Positions 18,101 through 26,722 are shown, numbered from the stretch's first letter. The stretch: 64,000 nt of DNA from Bacilli bacterium (GCA_017962745.1 JAGCUR010000002.1:62001-126000), one strand, 5' to 3'. The notes: a model not told the origin generated them from the sequence alone. Numbers and translations are program-made.

Positions 18101-18225
18101 TTGCTAGTGATTATGTAAATATTAGAAGTAGCTTATTTAGTGATAAAATATATTTATTTGAGATAATGGTTAATCAAAAAGAAGATAGTTTAAGATATCA
18201 TCTTACTAATTTGAAAAAATTATAA
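15160..18225 (+). CDS. dnaE: DNA polymerase III alpha subunit, DnaE type
   Basis: A 1021-residue C-family polymerase. The palm is identified by GPGRGSAAGS (near 346) and the catalytic PDIDVDFPDD at 388-397, followed by the finger region with FQFESSGMRKL and NRSHAAVYSIVAYQMAYLK. An OB-like end closes the protein. It is shorter than typical DnaE of about 1100 residues. The N-terminal PHP domain lacks the usual metal ligands: the HLHVHS position reads NLYVQT, and the second motif reads CDSDMYG, so PHP hydrolase activity is unlikely. In Bacilli, DnaE works beside PolC, extending primers on the lagging strand; polC is not in this window. GAGGTAAGG precedes the ATG. Confidence 0.95.
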   Translation: MEFVNLYVQTEYSILSSAIRLDDYFKYAKANGLNEIAICDSDMYGAYKFYLGCIKNNLKPIIGMALNIASKNEAQDVILLYAYNYEGYINLCHLATIAHLEGFGADKYSVLAKHAKGIIAILPGSESAVLREFRKDSNNKELVDNLLFIKGIFEHFYIGLMVQNISEKEMFGGLYVLARANNIKMVALHKTCYLEKEDLEVYKVVKKISQIGNGNTQYNFNQKEENGFYLNNDLANFMYINYPDLLDASCEISNLCNLEIKKDGYHFPKYVLPDGSDIDSKEYLADLAKIGLNKRLASKKLDNEQINVYKNRLLYELDVISKMGFCDYFLIVYDYVRFAKTNNILVGPGRGSAAGSLVSYVLGITNTDPIEYNLLFERFLNPERISMPDIDVDFPDDAREKIYHYLIEKYGAKKVAHIGTFGTFKPRSAIRDVAKVMGIKDSTLKTINNYIPQYNSPSLDSIAQGVIDIKKMIMGNDDIKNLFYLASKIENMPRNISIHASGVVIGDEDLDLYTPLSRGSDGVYQTEYEASDIESIGLVKMDILSLSNLNTITKIVRDVEEKTGKKIDLYKISYNDPNVFKLMASGDTDGIFQFESSGMRKLLKELKVSSLEDMIIANAIYRPGPQDMIPTLIKRKFGQSYKGIDPSIDDILAPTYGIVIFQEQILLIAQKYAGFTLGQADLLRRAVSKKKAEELLNMREAFLKGAFNKGHMLDDANKIYDYIVKFGDYGFNRSHAAVYSIVAYQMAYLKTHYYPFFMSTLMEASLSDKDTLNNYFSSLRQRRYNILPPDINVSSTVFEVRGNDIYYPLQGVKEISAGVAKDILKIKENGIFLNYEDFVIRTKELLNKKMVISLANSGAFDSFNITRKAANEEYDNIIRMSLFSRVGDKIEDTSYSNIEYDLSTISENERNALGFNLKYDEFIKYKELAASVGATRLIDVKIGKNLVIAKVDSISEYNSKGGLMAFIKISDSSASHDVTIFASDYVNIRSSLFSDKIYLFEIMVNQKEDSLRYHLTNLKKL

Positions 18226-18253
18226 TTGTTTTATTAGATAGTTTTGATATAAT
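18226..18253 (+). promoter_or_regulatory. promoter of pfkA-metG
   Basis: TTGTTT at 18226-18231 and TATAAT at 18248-18253 are spaced by 16 bases, directly after the dnaE stop codon. Confidence 0.5.
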
Positions 18254-18295
18254 GATTACGATTTTCATTTAATTTTGTATAAGAAGGTGAAAGCG

Positions 18296-19267
18296 ATGGA
18301 AAAGAAGTCTAAGATTAAAAGAATTGCAGTATTAACTAGTGGTGGCGATGCTCCCGGAATGAATGCGGCAATAAGAGCGGTTGTTAGGTGCGGAATTGAA
18401 GCAGGGCTAGAAGTTTATGGCATTTACAATGGTTACCTTGGGATGTACGAAGGTAAGATTGAAAGAATGACTAGAAAGTCAGTTTCGGAAAAGCTTGACC
18501 GCGGTGGCACATTCTTAGGAACAGCAAGACTTCCTGAATTTAAAAATGAAGAAGTAAGATTAGCTGCCATTGAAAACTTAACTGAATATGGCATTCAAGG
18601 ACTTGTAGCGATTGGTGGAGATGGAACTTATCGCGGTGCCCTATCTTTAAGCAAGATGGGTATTAAAGTAGTAGGTATCCCTGGAACTATCGATAATGAT
18701 ATCGCTGGAACGGACTTTACAATCGGTTTTGATACAGCTGTTAATACCGCAGTTGATGCGGTCGATAAACTGCGTGATACATCTTCATCACATCATAGAT
18801 GTAGTGTTGTAGAAGTAATGGGTAGAAACTGCGGGGATATCGCGGTTTGGACTGGCCTTGCCGTTGGGGCTGAAGTTGTAATTAGTAAAGAAACTGGTTA
18901 TAACGAAGAAGAAGTTTTATCAATTATTAGAAAAGCAAGTTTAGTTAAAAAACATGCAATCGTAATCGTAGCCGAAAACTTAGTAGATATTAATGAATTA
19001 GCTAAAACTATTACCGAAAATACCCAGTTTGCAGCGCGTGCTACCGTACTTGGTCATATCCAAAGAGGTGGAAGCCCAACAGCAAGAGATCGAGTTCTAG
19101 CATCACTTATGGGTGTTAAAGCCGTTGATGAATTAATAAATGGCGCCAGTGGAGTTTGCATTTGCCACCGTGGTGGAAAGATTGTAAGCTTACCAATCGA
19201 AGAAGCTTTAGCTAGTACAGATGAACGTATATTAGAAAAATATGAAGCATTTAAGAAATTATTCTAG
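18296..19267 (+). CDS. pfkA: ATP-dependent 6-phosphofructokinase
   Basis: A 323-residue glycolytic enzyme that phosphorylates fructose 6-phosphate to the 1,6-bisphosphate. It carries LTSGGDAPGMNA at the nucleotide-binding N-terminus, IGGDGTYRGA, the catalytic PGTIDNDI segment, VVEVMGRNCG for sugar phosphate binding and GHIQRGGSPTARD. The length is that of standard PfkA. The ATG at 18296 is chosen because AGAAGGTG lies directly upstream and the protein then begins MEKKSKIKRIAVL; a TTG 21 bases earlier has no support. The gene shares a promoter with metG, which begins nine bases after its stop. Confidence 0.96.
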   Translation: MEKKSKIKRIAVLTSGGDAPGMNAAIRAVVRCGIEAGLEVYGIYNGYLGMYEGKIERMTRKSVSEKLDRGGTFLGTARLPEFKNEEVRLAAIENLTEYGIQGLVAIGGDGTYRGALSLSKMGIKVVGIPGTIDNDIAGTDFTIGFDTAVNTAVDAVDKLRDTSSSHHRCSVVEVMGRNCGDIAVWTGLAVGAEVVISKETGYNEEEVLSIIRKASLVKKHAIVIVAENLVDINELAKTITENTQFAARATVLGHIQRGGSPTARDRVLASLMGVKAVDELINGASGVCICHRGGKIVSLPIEEALASTDERILEKYEAFKKLF

Positions 19268-19276
19268 GTGATAAAT

Positions 19277-20854
19277 ATGGAAAAAAAGACATGTTACATT
19301 ACAACACCAATATATTATGCCAGTGGTGAAGTTCATATCGGTAATTCTTATTCCACAATCGCATGTGACGCGCTTGCGCGTTATAAGAGATTAGCGGGAT
19401 TTGATACAGTTTATTTAACTGGAATGGATGAACATGGTCAAAAGATCGAAGAAGCTGCTAAAAAAGCCGGCCTTGAACCTCAAGCATTTGTAGATAATAT
19501 TGCAGATAAGACTGCTAGCTTATGGCAAGAATTAAATATTTCTAATGATGGATTCATTAGAACAAGTTATGATTACCATGTAGAGGCTGTGCAAAAGTTA
19601 TTTGAACAATTGTTAGCCCAAGATGATATTTATCTAGGTGAATACGAAGGTAATTATTGTGTAGCTTGTGAATCATTCTTTACTAAAACCCAACTAGGAC
19701 CAGATGAGACTTGTCCTGATTGTGGAGCGAAGACGAGAATCGTAAAAGAAGAATCATATTTCTTAAGATTAAAGAAATACGAAAAGAAGTTACTAGATTA
19801 TATTGAAGAACATCCTGATTTTATAATGCCAGTTACAAGAAGAAACGAAGTAGTTTCATTTATTAAACAAGGTTTAGAAGATTTATGTGTTAGTAGAACA
19901 TCATATAAATGGGGTATTCAAATCCCATCTAATCCAAAACATGTAATCTATGTTTGGATTGATGCGTTAGCTAACTATATTACATACCTTGGATATAATA
20001 GTAATAATGATGCTAACTTTAAAAAATACTGGTTAGAAGGTGACCAAGTAATTCATGTGGTTGGTAAAGATATCTTGCGTTTCCACGCCATTTACTGGCC
20101 AATTATGTTAATGGCTTTAGGCTTACCAATTAAATTTAGGCTTTATGCCCATGGCTGGATTATGATGAGCGGTGGTAAGATGAGTAAATCTAAAGGAAAT
20201 GTTGTTTATCCTTTAACTGTAAAGGAGAGATATGGCCTAGATCCACTTAGATTTTATTTATGTAAAGAAATGCCAACAACTGAAGATGGATTATTTACAT
20301 ATGAACGCTTTATCGAGCAATATAATGTTTATTTAGCTAATGACTTAGGTAACTTAGTTAGTAGAAGTATTGCGATGGTTAATAAGTATTTTGGTGGCAC
20401 GATTGAAAAATGCGCTAGTACTAGTCTAAATAAAGATGCTAATGAACAATTAGAAAAAATAATTAGTGAAAACACTAAGAAATATTTAGATTATATGGAA
20501 TCATTCCAACTTCAAAATGGTATTAATGCTATTTTTGAAATCGTTGGTTTTGCTAATAAATATATTGACTTAACTACGCCTTGGGCACTAGCTAAAGATG
20601 AAGCTTTAAAGAATGAATTAAATGATTGTTTATATCATTTATTAGAAACTTTAAGATTAGTTACAATTATGCTTCAACCATTTATGCCTGATACTACAAA
20701 TACAATATTTGAAGAATTAGGTGTAACTGATAAATCATTTGCTAGCCTAACATTTGGGAAAAATAGCAAATATACAGTTATTGAAAAACCTATCGTTTTA
20801 TTTAAACGTTTAGATTTAACTGAAGAATATAAGAAGTACGGGATTAGTGAATAA
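19277..20854 (+). CDS. metG: methionyl-tRNA synthetase
   Basis: A 525-residue class I synthetase charging tRNA-Met. The HIGH motif appears as HIGN near residue 18 and the KMSKS motif as KMSKSKGN near 297. A connective-peptide zinc site has two cysteine pairs (CVAC and CPDC). The C-terminal Trbp111-like dimerisation domain seen in the 650-residue Bacillus enzyme is absent. The ATG at 19277 is preferred over GTG at 19268, because that GTG is part of the AGGTGAT ribosome binding site. Clustered with pfkA upstream and a YitT-type gene two bases downstream. Confidence 0.95.
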   Translation: MEKKTCYITTPIYYASGEVHIGNSYSTIACDALARYKRLAGFDTVYLTGMDEHGQKIEEAAKKAGLEPQAFVDNIADKTASLWQELNISNDGFIRTSYDYHVEAVQKLFEQLLAQDDIYLGEYEGNYCVACESFFTKTQLGPDETCPDCGAKTRIVKEESYFLRLKKYEKKLLDYIEEHPDFIMPVTRRNEVVSFIKQGLEDLCVSRTSYKWGIQIPSNPKHVIYVWIDALANYITYLGYNSNNDANFKKYWLEGDQVIHVVGKDILRFHAIYWPIMLMALGLPIKFRLYAHGWIMMSGGKMSKSKGNVVYPLTVKERYGLDPLRFYLCKEMPTTEDGLFTYERFIEQYNVYLANDLGNLVSRSIAMVNKYFGGTIEKCASTSLNKDANEQLEKIISENTKKYLDYMESFQLQNGINAIFEIVGFANKYIDLTTPWALAKDEALKNELNDCLYHLLETLRLVTIMLQPFMPDTTNTIFEELGVTDKSFASLTFGKNSKYTVIEKPIVLFKRLDLTEEYKKYGISE

Positions 20855-20856
20855 AA

Positions 20857-21768
20857 ATGGCGCTAAATAGATTAAAAAAACTTATTCACAGCCGTGACTT
20901 TAAAGCTATCCTTGGAACAATCATAGGCTCTACAGTAGAAGCGATGGGCGTAGTATGGATATTAGAATATGGTAATTTCTTTGCTACTGGTATTACAGGT
21001 ATTGCCCAAGTAATTAATAAATTGTTTTTATTAATCAATGAAAACTTAATTATAAGTGTCGGTATTTTATACTTCGTATTAAATGTTCCACTTTTAATAA
21101 TTGGTTTTATTGGTGTTAGTAAAAGATTTTCTATCTTTACTAGTATAAGTGTAATTTTACAGTCGGTATTAATTTTAGTTTTTGAAATAGTTAGAGATAA
21201 AACTGGCTTTTCACCTTTTGCTTCATTTGGGGAGGATAGATTGCTTCTTGCCATCATTGGTGGCTTAATTGGTGGATTATCTTCAGGTATCATGTTAAGA
21301 AGTGGTGGATCAGCTGGTGGAGTAGAAATCATTTCCCAATACTTACATTTCAAAAAGAAATCTAATTTTGCCTTAGTATCACTTGTGATTAATGCTACGA
21401 TCTTAATCGCTGGTTTCTTCTTAGAAGATATTGCGTGTGTAGCATATACTTCAATCCGTCTAATTATATATGTAGTTGTAATGGATAAGATTAATACTAT
21501 TTATAAATACATTAAGATTTCAATTGTAACTACTAAACCAGATGAAATTAGAAATATATTAGTTAATAGATTTAACCATGGGATTACGATTTATAAAGTA
21601 ACTGGTGGTTACTCGCTAACCGAGAAAACCGAACTAGAAATCATCGCTTCAAGTTATGAAGTAGAAGAATATCGTAAGATTGCTCACGATATTGATCCTA
21701 ATGCCTTTATGACATTTACGACCATCAATCGTGTTGATGGAAGGTTCAATCATAATCGAATTGCATAA
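20857..21768 (+). CDS. YitT family membrane protein
   Basis: A 303-residue protein with five to six hydrophobic segments followed by a C-terminal DUF2179 domain of about 80 residues (GITIYKVTGGYS, then EYRKIAHDIDPNAFMTF), the layout of the YitT/YebE family. A glycine-rich GGLIGGLSSGIMLRSGGSAGG loop region lies near residues 128-150. These proteins are widespread in Firmicutes; their transport role is not established. It is very close to metG, so probably the third gene of the pfkA-metG operon, and it ends at a strong terminator. Confidence 0.85.
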   Translation: MALNRLKKLIHSRDFKAILGTIIGSTVEAMGVVWILEYGNFFATGITGIAQVINKLFLLINENLIISVGILYFVLNVPLLIIGFIGVSKRFSIFTSISVILQSVLILVFEIVRDKTGFSPFASFGEDRLLLAIIGGLIGGLSSGIMLRSGGSAGGVEIISQYLHFKKKSNFALVSLVINATILIAGFFLEDIACVAYTSIRLIIYVVVMDKINTIYKYIKISIVTTKPDEIRNILVNRFNHGITIYKVTGGYSLTEKTELEIIASSYEVEEYRKIAHDIDPNAFMTFTTINRVDGRFNHNRIA

Positions 21769-21770
21769 AA

Positions 21771-21797
21771 ACAGAAACTATTCGTTTCTGTTTTTTT
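21771..21797 (+). terminator. terminator of the pfkA-metG-YitT operon
   Basis: ACAGAAAC (21771-21778) pairs with GTTTCTGT (21784-21791) around a five-base loop, and a T run follows to 21797. Confidence 0.85.
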
Positions 21798-21842
21798 ACT
21801 TATATATATTTATATGTTATAATCAATTAGTTAGGAGAAAAA

Positions 21843-23240
21843 ATGCTTATGGAAAAAGTATTGAAAAGTAAATATTATTCCTTAATAGTTATGGCCATAA
21901 TATTTGTTTTTTGGCTTTTATGTTACTTGCAATATGATAAAGTAAGTAGAGTTGCTAGTAGTTACTTAATCACGATTGAAAGTATCGAGCTAACTATTAT
22001 AGGTTTAATTTGCGCCTTTTTACTAATAAAATACCAAGACTTATTTTATGTGGTGCCATGGATTACTTATACACCATTTGTTTTCGCAAGGCCGTTTACT
22101 TCGCAAACTATTCCATATGCTCTAATAATTGCTGGTGCCTTATTATTCATTGGTTTAATTATTCATATTATTAGATTTAAACCAAAATTTACGATTGGAT
22201 CTAATTTTGCAGGGTTAGCGTTACTTGCTGTAGCTTTAGTTTTGGGTGGGATTAACACTAAACAAACTTTTTTAGGTGAACAAATATTATTTACTTCAAT
22301 TGCAGCTGTTGGCTTAATTGCAATATATGTTTTATTTGTCAGCATGCTAGATGTTCCGTTTAGAACGCTTGCCCACTTAATAAACTATTTAGGTATCTTA
22401 CTTTGCTTAGAAGTAGTTTGCTCAATCAACCATTCAGCAGATCCATTAAGTTTCTTAATTTATAAAAATATCGGTGTTGGTTGGGGAATAAGTAACAATA
22501 TCGCCATTATTATGTTAATGACATTCCCAATTAGTGCTTATCTTGCCGTTAAGTCAAAAGGACCAAAAGTAGTCCTTTATGTATTTACGGGTTATGCTCA
22601 AGTTATGACAATTATTCTAACTTACTCAAGAGGCGCTATTGCAGCATTAATTATCGGGGGAGTCGCTACTATAATTATTGGCATCATTAAAAGCCTTAGT
22701 GAAGAAAGAAGTACTTATCTACCACACATTATTTCGATGGGCGCCTTCGTTTTGATTACATCCGTCGTTTTAATGTGGTTTGTAAATACGAAAAATGAAA
22801 ACCTAGTGGTGTACGCCGAAGGTTTTAAAAATAACATTAGTAATCTAAACTTGACCACATTTAATGGCCGTACTGATATTTACGAACATTGTATCGAAGA
22901 ATTTAAAAATAATATGCTCTTTGGTAAAGGATTATATGCACCATTCTTCGATAATAGCTTTACAGGCGGTTACCAGTGGGGCCACTCGACTGTCATCCAT
23001 ACGATGTATACGATGGGACTAGTGGGCTTACTAGCTCTTGCTTTCCATATGGCACAAAAATATTTGAATTTGTTCTTAAGACCAAATATTGAAAAAATAT
23101 TTATCGCGATTGGTTTTCTAACTTCTGGTTTATATGGCCTAGTCGATGTAAGTTATTATTTTATTAACTACATGGTTGTTTTAATCATGATTTTAGTTTG
23201 TCTAGAGAAGACTATTAAAGAATCATTCGATATTATTTAA
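21843..23240 (+). CDS. O-antigen ligase-like (Wzy_C) polytopic membrane protein
   Basis: A 465-residue protein with about twelve hydrophobic segments. A TYSRGAIAAL motif near residue 258 and a large extracytoplasmic loop with GRTDIYEHCIEEF and a following GHSTVIH match the Wzy_C superfamily, in which a conserved Arg and His act on lipid-linked glycans. Family members ligate or polymerise surface polysaccharides or attach glycans to proteins. In a monoderm host the acceptor is unknown. The start at 21843 is five bases after AGGAGA; the next ATG (21849) is possible. TATAAT at 21818-21823 probably serves as the -10 element. It lies 11 bases from the next gene. Confidence 0.75.
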   Translation: MLMEKVLKSKYYSLIVMAIIFVFWLLCYLQYDKVSRVASSYLITIESIELTIIGLICAFLLIKYQDLFYVVPWITYTPFVFARPFTSQTIPYALIIAGALLFIGLIIHIIRFKPKFTIGSNFAGLALLAVALVLGGINTKQTFLGEQILFTSIAAVGLIAIYVLFVSMLDVPFRTLAHLINYLGILLCLEVVCSINHSADPLSFLIYKNIGVGWGISNNIAIIMLMTFPISAYLAVKSKGPKVVLYVFTGYAQVMTIILTYSRGAIAALIIGGVATIIIGIIKSLSEERSTYLPHIISMGAFVLITSVVLMWFVNTKNENLVVYAEGFKNNISNLNLTTFNGRTDIYEHCIEEFKNNMLFGKGLYAPFFDNSFTGGYQWGHSTVIHTMYTMGLVGLLALAFHMAQKYLNLFLRPNIEKIFIAIGFLTSGLYGLVDVSYYFINYMVVLIMILVCLEKTIKESFDII

Positions 23241-23251
23241 AAGGAGTAAAT

Positions 23252-24013
23252 ATGAAGTTTTTCCAAAATGATGGAATTGGACCGGTGAGGGGACTGCTTA
23301 GTATTGATCATTTGATCTTTACATTAGTTGGAATATCGTTAATTGTGTTATTCTTAATCCTTACCCGCCATTTTGATCAAATCAAAATTAAAAAGACAAT
23401 TCGTATTCTATTTTGGATTGTCTTCATATTAGAAATATTAAAAATCGTTTGGAACCTAACGATTAGAGAAAATGCTGGCCTTAACCAGTGGGTACCACTA
23501 TATTTTTGTAGCTTATTAATCCCGGCTTTAGGACTAGCGGGTTATGGTAATAAGTTTTTAGAAAAGTTAGGTTTATCATTTATGTTTTATGGGGGCATAG
23601 TAGCCGGAGCCATGTTTGTCATCTGGCCAACTAGTGCGCTACCTGAGCAACCGCTATTGCACTGCTTAACATTTCATACTTTGTTTTACCATAGTGCAAG
23701 TGTTGCAATTGGTTTGTTAATCGTCATAAGAGGTTATTTTACCCCTGTAATTAAAGATATAATTCCTTATAGCATAATTGTTGTTACGTTTTGCATAATC
23801 GCTTATATCTTTAATTTAATAACTGGATCAAACTTAATGTTTATTTCAAATGATAATGGAATGTTCCCGCTAACGCTTGCAACAACGATCTTTGGTGTGC
23901 TTTATCCGTTAGGAATAACAATTGTGCAAACATTTGGAACGTTTTTTGCGACGTTTTATATTTACAAACTGATTTGTTTGATTCATAATGGTAAAGGAAA
24001 TAAAAGTTTATAA
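23252..24013 (+). CDS. YwaF/TIGR02206-like integral membrane protein
   Basis: A 253-residue protein with about six to seven hydrophobic segments. The order of motifs (ENAGLNQWVPLYFCSL, then FHTLFYHSASVAIGL and a C-terminal region with FISNDNG) matches the YwaF/TIGR02206 family, related to eukaryotic TMEM164. Bacterial members have no established role. A conserved Cys in the LYFCSL segment is retained; in TMEM164 this position is reported to be important for acyltransferase activity, but transfer of that role here is inference. AAAGGAG precedes the start, and the gene is close to the Wzy_C-like gene upstream. Confidence 0.72.
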   Translation: MKFFQNDGIGPVRGLLSIDHLIFTLVGISLIVLFLILTRHFDQIKIKKTIRILFWIVFILEILKIVWNLTIRENAGLNQWVPLYFCSLLIPALGLAGYGNKFLEKLGLSFMFYGGIVAGAMFVIWPTSALPEQPLLHCLTFHTLFYHSASVAIGLLIVIRGYFTPVIKDIIPYSIIVVTFCIIAYIFNLITGSNLMFISNDNGMFPLTLATTIFGVLYPLGITIVQTFGTFFATFYIYKLICLIHNGKGNKSL

Positions 24014-24023
24014 AGGTGAAAAT

Positions 24024-26114
24024 ATGGATAAAGGTAATAGATTACTCAATTTTTCCATCAGGGCCCAACAGTTTCGCTTAGTTCGCGCAATTCGTGATGG
24101 ACTTGTTAATATGATTCCAATCTTAATTATTGGGGCATTTGCTCTAATTTTAAAGACATTCCCAGTAAAAGCATACTTAAGTTTTATTGAAAACTTTGCG
24201 GGGGGATTCATATTATCATTACTCGATTTCATTTATAATGCTACATTCGGAATGTTATCGGTTTACATGGCTTTCTCAATTTCTAGATCTTACATGAAAT
24301 TAAGAGAAGAAACCGATATCGTTCACGGCGGAGCCATCTTTGCATCGATCGTTGTGTTCTTTATTTTAACTGGATCACTATCAGAAGGTTTCATTTTAGG
24401 AAACATGGGTCCTAAATCGATGCTACTTGCTATCATTTCAGGTCTTGGGGCATCAGCTTTATATGTAACTTTTTGTAAACTTTTAAAGAGTAGACGTCAA
24501 GTCTTAACGAGTGGCGCTGACCGTGTGTTCAATAAGATGATGTCAACCCTCTTTCCAATTGTGATCGTTGTTGTATCATTTGCTTTAGTAAATGCTTTAC
24601 TTACAAGAATTTTTAATATGGATTCATTCCATGATTTATATATCGCTGCTTTAAACAAAATGTTTTCAGTAGGTAGTGATGGTTTCTTCAAAGGATTCTT
24701 CTTTGTATTATTATCTTCTGTTCTATGGTTCTTTGGTGTACACGGATCTGACGCACTAGAAGGGGTAATGCAAGAAGTATTTGTACCAAACTTAGCAGTA
24801 AACCAAGCATTAGTTGAAAGTGGAGGGGCCGCAACCGAAGTATTAACAAAACAATTCTTTGATTGTTTCGTTTTAATGGGTGGTTGTGGAGCAACAATTT
24901 GCTTACTAATTGCCATCTTGATCTTCTCAAAAAATAGAGCAAGACGAGGACTTGGCTTAACAGCTGCTTTCCCAATGGCCTTTAATATCAACGAGCTAAT
25001 GGTATTTGGCTTGCCAATTATCTTTAACCCACTGATGTTAATCCCATTCTTACTAGTTCCACTTGTATGTTATTCAATTTCATATTTAGCTTTGGCTACG
25101 GGCATTGTACCAATGATTGCTACCGAAATTGAATGGACTACTCCAATCATTATGGGTGGCTATTATGCAACCGGCTCTGTAGCTGGGTCGCTCCTTCAAG
25201 TATTTAATGTGCTTGTAGGTATAGCCATTTACTTCCCATTTGTAAGGATTATGGACCGTCAATCCGCAAGTGCAAGTCAAAAGAACTATGAAGACTTCAA
25301 GAATTACTTCATTGCTAACGAACAAAGCTTACAAAATCAAGAAATCATTAACTTAAATAATATGTATGGTGACTTCGCGAAAGAACTAAGCGCCGAAATT
25401 CGTCACGATCTAGATAAATATATGAATATTTACTATCAGCCGCAATATGACTATGATGGCTTGTGCGTCGGAGTCGAAGCGTTGATGCGTTGGATTCACC
25501 CAACATATGGAGTTGTTTATCCACCGATCGTTGTAAAGCTTGTAACTGAGTGCAATATGCTTAAGGATTTAGAAATCGCCATTTTAGAAAGAGTATTACT
25601 AGAAAGAAAAGACATTTATAAAAAATATGGTGATGGCATTAAAGTATCGATCAATATTACTGGTACAACAGTTGTTACTGAAGACTTTATTAACTTAATC
25701 GAAGAATTAAATAAGGAATACGATTTTGCTAATAAGAATATTTGTATCGAAGTTACCGAAAAAGAAGATTTACCATTTAATGATGATAACTTAAATGCTT
25801 TAAGAAGAATCGTTGATACGGGCCTAGTTTTAGCAATCGATGACTTCTCAATGGGACAAACTTCAATCAATTATTTGAAGTATGACTTATTCTCAATCAT
25901 CAAAATCGATGGCGGACTAGTTAAAGGCTTAACAACTTCATCTAACTGCCGTGAAATTATAGCATCTATTTCAAAACTAGCCGAAAGCTTAGATATGAAA
26001 GTTGTTGCTGAGTTTGTTCAAACCGAAGAAGAAAGAGAAATCTTACACAATATCGGCGTTGATTATTTCCAAGGATACTTATATAGCCCAGCTAAACCTT
26101 TAAAAGAAAAATAG
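24024..26114 (+). CDS. PTS EIIC (lactose/cellobiose type) fused to an EAL phosphodiesterase domain
   Basis: A 696-residue fusion. Residues 1-430 form a polytopic EIIC domain of the cellobiose/chitobiose type; the substrate-contact positions WFFGVHG (His240) and NINE (Glu324) are retained. Residues 455-690 form an EAL domain: VEALMRW with Glu485, SINITG, IEVTEK, the metal-binding IDDFS (Asp606, Asp607), KIDGG and AEFVQTEEE, then GYLYSPA. It therefore looks catalytically competent for c-di-GMP hydrolysis. No EIIA or EIIB lies nearby, so the EIIC part may sense a sugar rather than phosphorylate it. The ATG at 24024 is preferred to an in-frame start at 23988 because AAAGGTGA is just upstream. Confidence 0.85.
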   Translation: MDKGNRLLNFSIRAQQFRLVRAIRDGLVNMIPILIIGAFALILKTFPVKAYLSFIENFAGGFILSLLDFIYNATFGMLSVYMAFSISRSYMKLREETDIVHGGAIFASIVVFFILTGSLSEGFILGNMGPKSMLLAIISGLGASALYVTFCKLLKSRRQVLTSGADRVFNKMMSTLFPIVIVVVSFALVNALLTRIFNMDSFHDLYIAALNKMFSVGSDGFFKGFFFVLLSSVLWFFGVHGSDALEGVMQEVFVPNLAVNQALVESGGAATEVLTKQFFDCFVLMGGCGATICLLIAILIFSKNRARRGLGLTAAFPMAFNINELMVFGLPIIFNPLMLIPFLLVPLVCYSISYLALATGIVPMIATEIEWTTPIIMGGYYATGSVAGSLLQVFNVLVGIAIYFPFVRIMDRQSASASQKNYEDFKNYFIANEQSLQNQEIINLNNMYGDFAKELSAEIRHDLDKYMNIYYQPQYDYDGLCVGVEALMRWIHPTYGVVYPPIVVKLVTECNMLKDLEIAILERVLLERKDIYKKYGDGIKVSINITGTTVVTEDFINLIEELNKEYDFANKNICIEVTEKEDLPFNDDNLNALRRIVDTGLVLAIDDFSMGQTSINYLKYDLFSIIKIDGGLVKGLTTSSNCREIIASISKLAESLDMKVVAEFVQTEEEREILHNIGVDYFQGYLYSPAKPLKEK

Positions 26115-26141
26115 AAATTGTTGTTTGGAAACAAAAAACAA

Positions 26142-26170
26142 TTGACAAATGTACCTTAATCGATTATAAT
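26142..26170 (+). promoter_or_regulatory. strong promoter of rplM-rpsI
   Basis: TTGACA at 26142-26147 and TATAAT at 26165-26170 with a 17-base spacer: a consensus sigma-A promoter. Initiation is expected near 26177. Confidence 0.88.
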
Positions 26171-26181
26171 GGTTAAGGTAC
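26151..26181. promoter_or_regulatory. palindrome spanning the rplM promoter, possible operator
   Basis: GTACCTTAA (26151-26159) and TTAAGGTAC (26173-26181) are perfect 9-bp inverted arms separated by 13 bases that contain the -10 element. Because the left arm lies upstream of the expected start of transcription, it cannot act as an RNA hairpin; a DNA-binding dimer is the simpler reading. The regulator is unknown. Confidence 0.45.
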
Positions 26182-26280
26182 ATTTTATAACCACGCGCTT
26201 TAAGTCTGAAATGGCTTAAAGAATTGCCCTAAAGAAAATAAGTAATCCACGACTTATGATAAATTAGGAGGAAAAATAAT
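26182..26280 (+). promoter_or_regulatory. ribosomal protein L13 leader
   Basis: The untranslated region before rplM can form CTTTAAG (26198-26204) with CTTAAAG (26215-26221), and ATAAGT (26238-26243) with ACTTAT (26252-26257), followed by an AGGAGG ribosome binding site. Position and two-stem shape fit the L13 leader, thought to let L13 control its own operon; I have not checked it against the covariance model. Confidence 0.6.
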
Positions 26281-26281
26281 T

Positions 26282-26722
26282 ATGAATAATAGAACGTATG
26301 TTCCAAGTGCGCAAAACATTGAACGTAAATGGTATGTAATTGACGCAAAAGACCAAGTATTAGGTAGATTAGCAACTGAAGCTGCTGACTTACTTAGAGG
26401 AAAGAAGAAACCTATCTTCACACCAAACTGCGATTGCGGTGACTATGTAATCATCGTTAACGCTGAAAAAGTTGCCCTAACTGGTAACAAATGGGATGAT
26501 AAATTATACATTCATCACACAGGTTACAATAGTGGCTTAAGAACAAGAACAGCTAAAAAGATGTTAGAAGTACAACCTCAAAAGATCGTTGAAAAGGCAA
26601 TCAGAGGCATGTTACCTCATAACAAATTAGGTGACGCTGTTTACCATAAACTTTTCGTTTATTGTGGCGAAAATCATCCACATCAAGCCCAAAAACCAGA
26701 AGTTTATACATTAAGAGGATAG
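26282..26722 (+). CDS. rplM: 50S ribosomal protein L13
   Basis: A 146-residue protein with the L13 features: [19 protein letters not shown] near the start, the [18 protein letters not shown] segment and the [20 protein letters not shown] motif. L13 is an early-assembling protein of the large subunit. Length is standard. AGGAGG precedes the ATG. It is followed after ten bases by rpsI, the conserved rplM-rpsI pair, under one promoter and leader. Confidence 0.97.
   Translation: MNNRTYVPSAQNIERKWYVIDAKDQVLGRLATEAADLLRGKKKPIFTPNCDCGDYVIIVNAEKVALTGNKWDDKLYIHHTGYNSGLRTRTAKKMLEVQPQKIVEKAIRGMLPHNKLGDAVYHKLFVYCGENHPHQAQKPEVYTLRG

Noticed and set aside
21843-23240. A Gram-negative origin because of an O-antigen ligase-like gene
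   Set aside because: Wzy_C proteins also occur in Gram-positive bacteria, and gene order, lipoproteins and leaders indicate Bacilli.
24497-24991. Long minus-strand open frames opposite the EIIC domain
   Set aside because: They lie entirely opposite a well-supported gene, have no ribosome binding site and encode low-complexity sequence without a recognisable domain.
26117-26143. AATTGTT/AACAATT hairpin after the EIIC-EAL gene as a terminator
   Set aside because: No T run follows; the right arm runs straight into the rplM -35 box.
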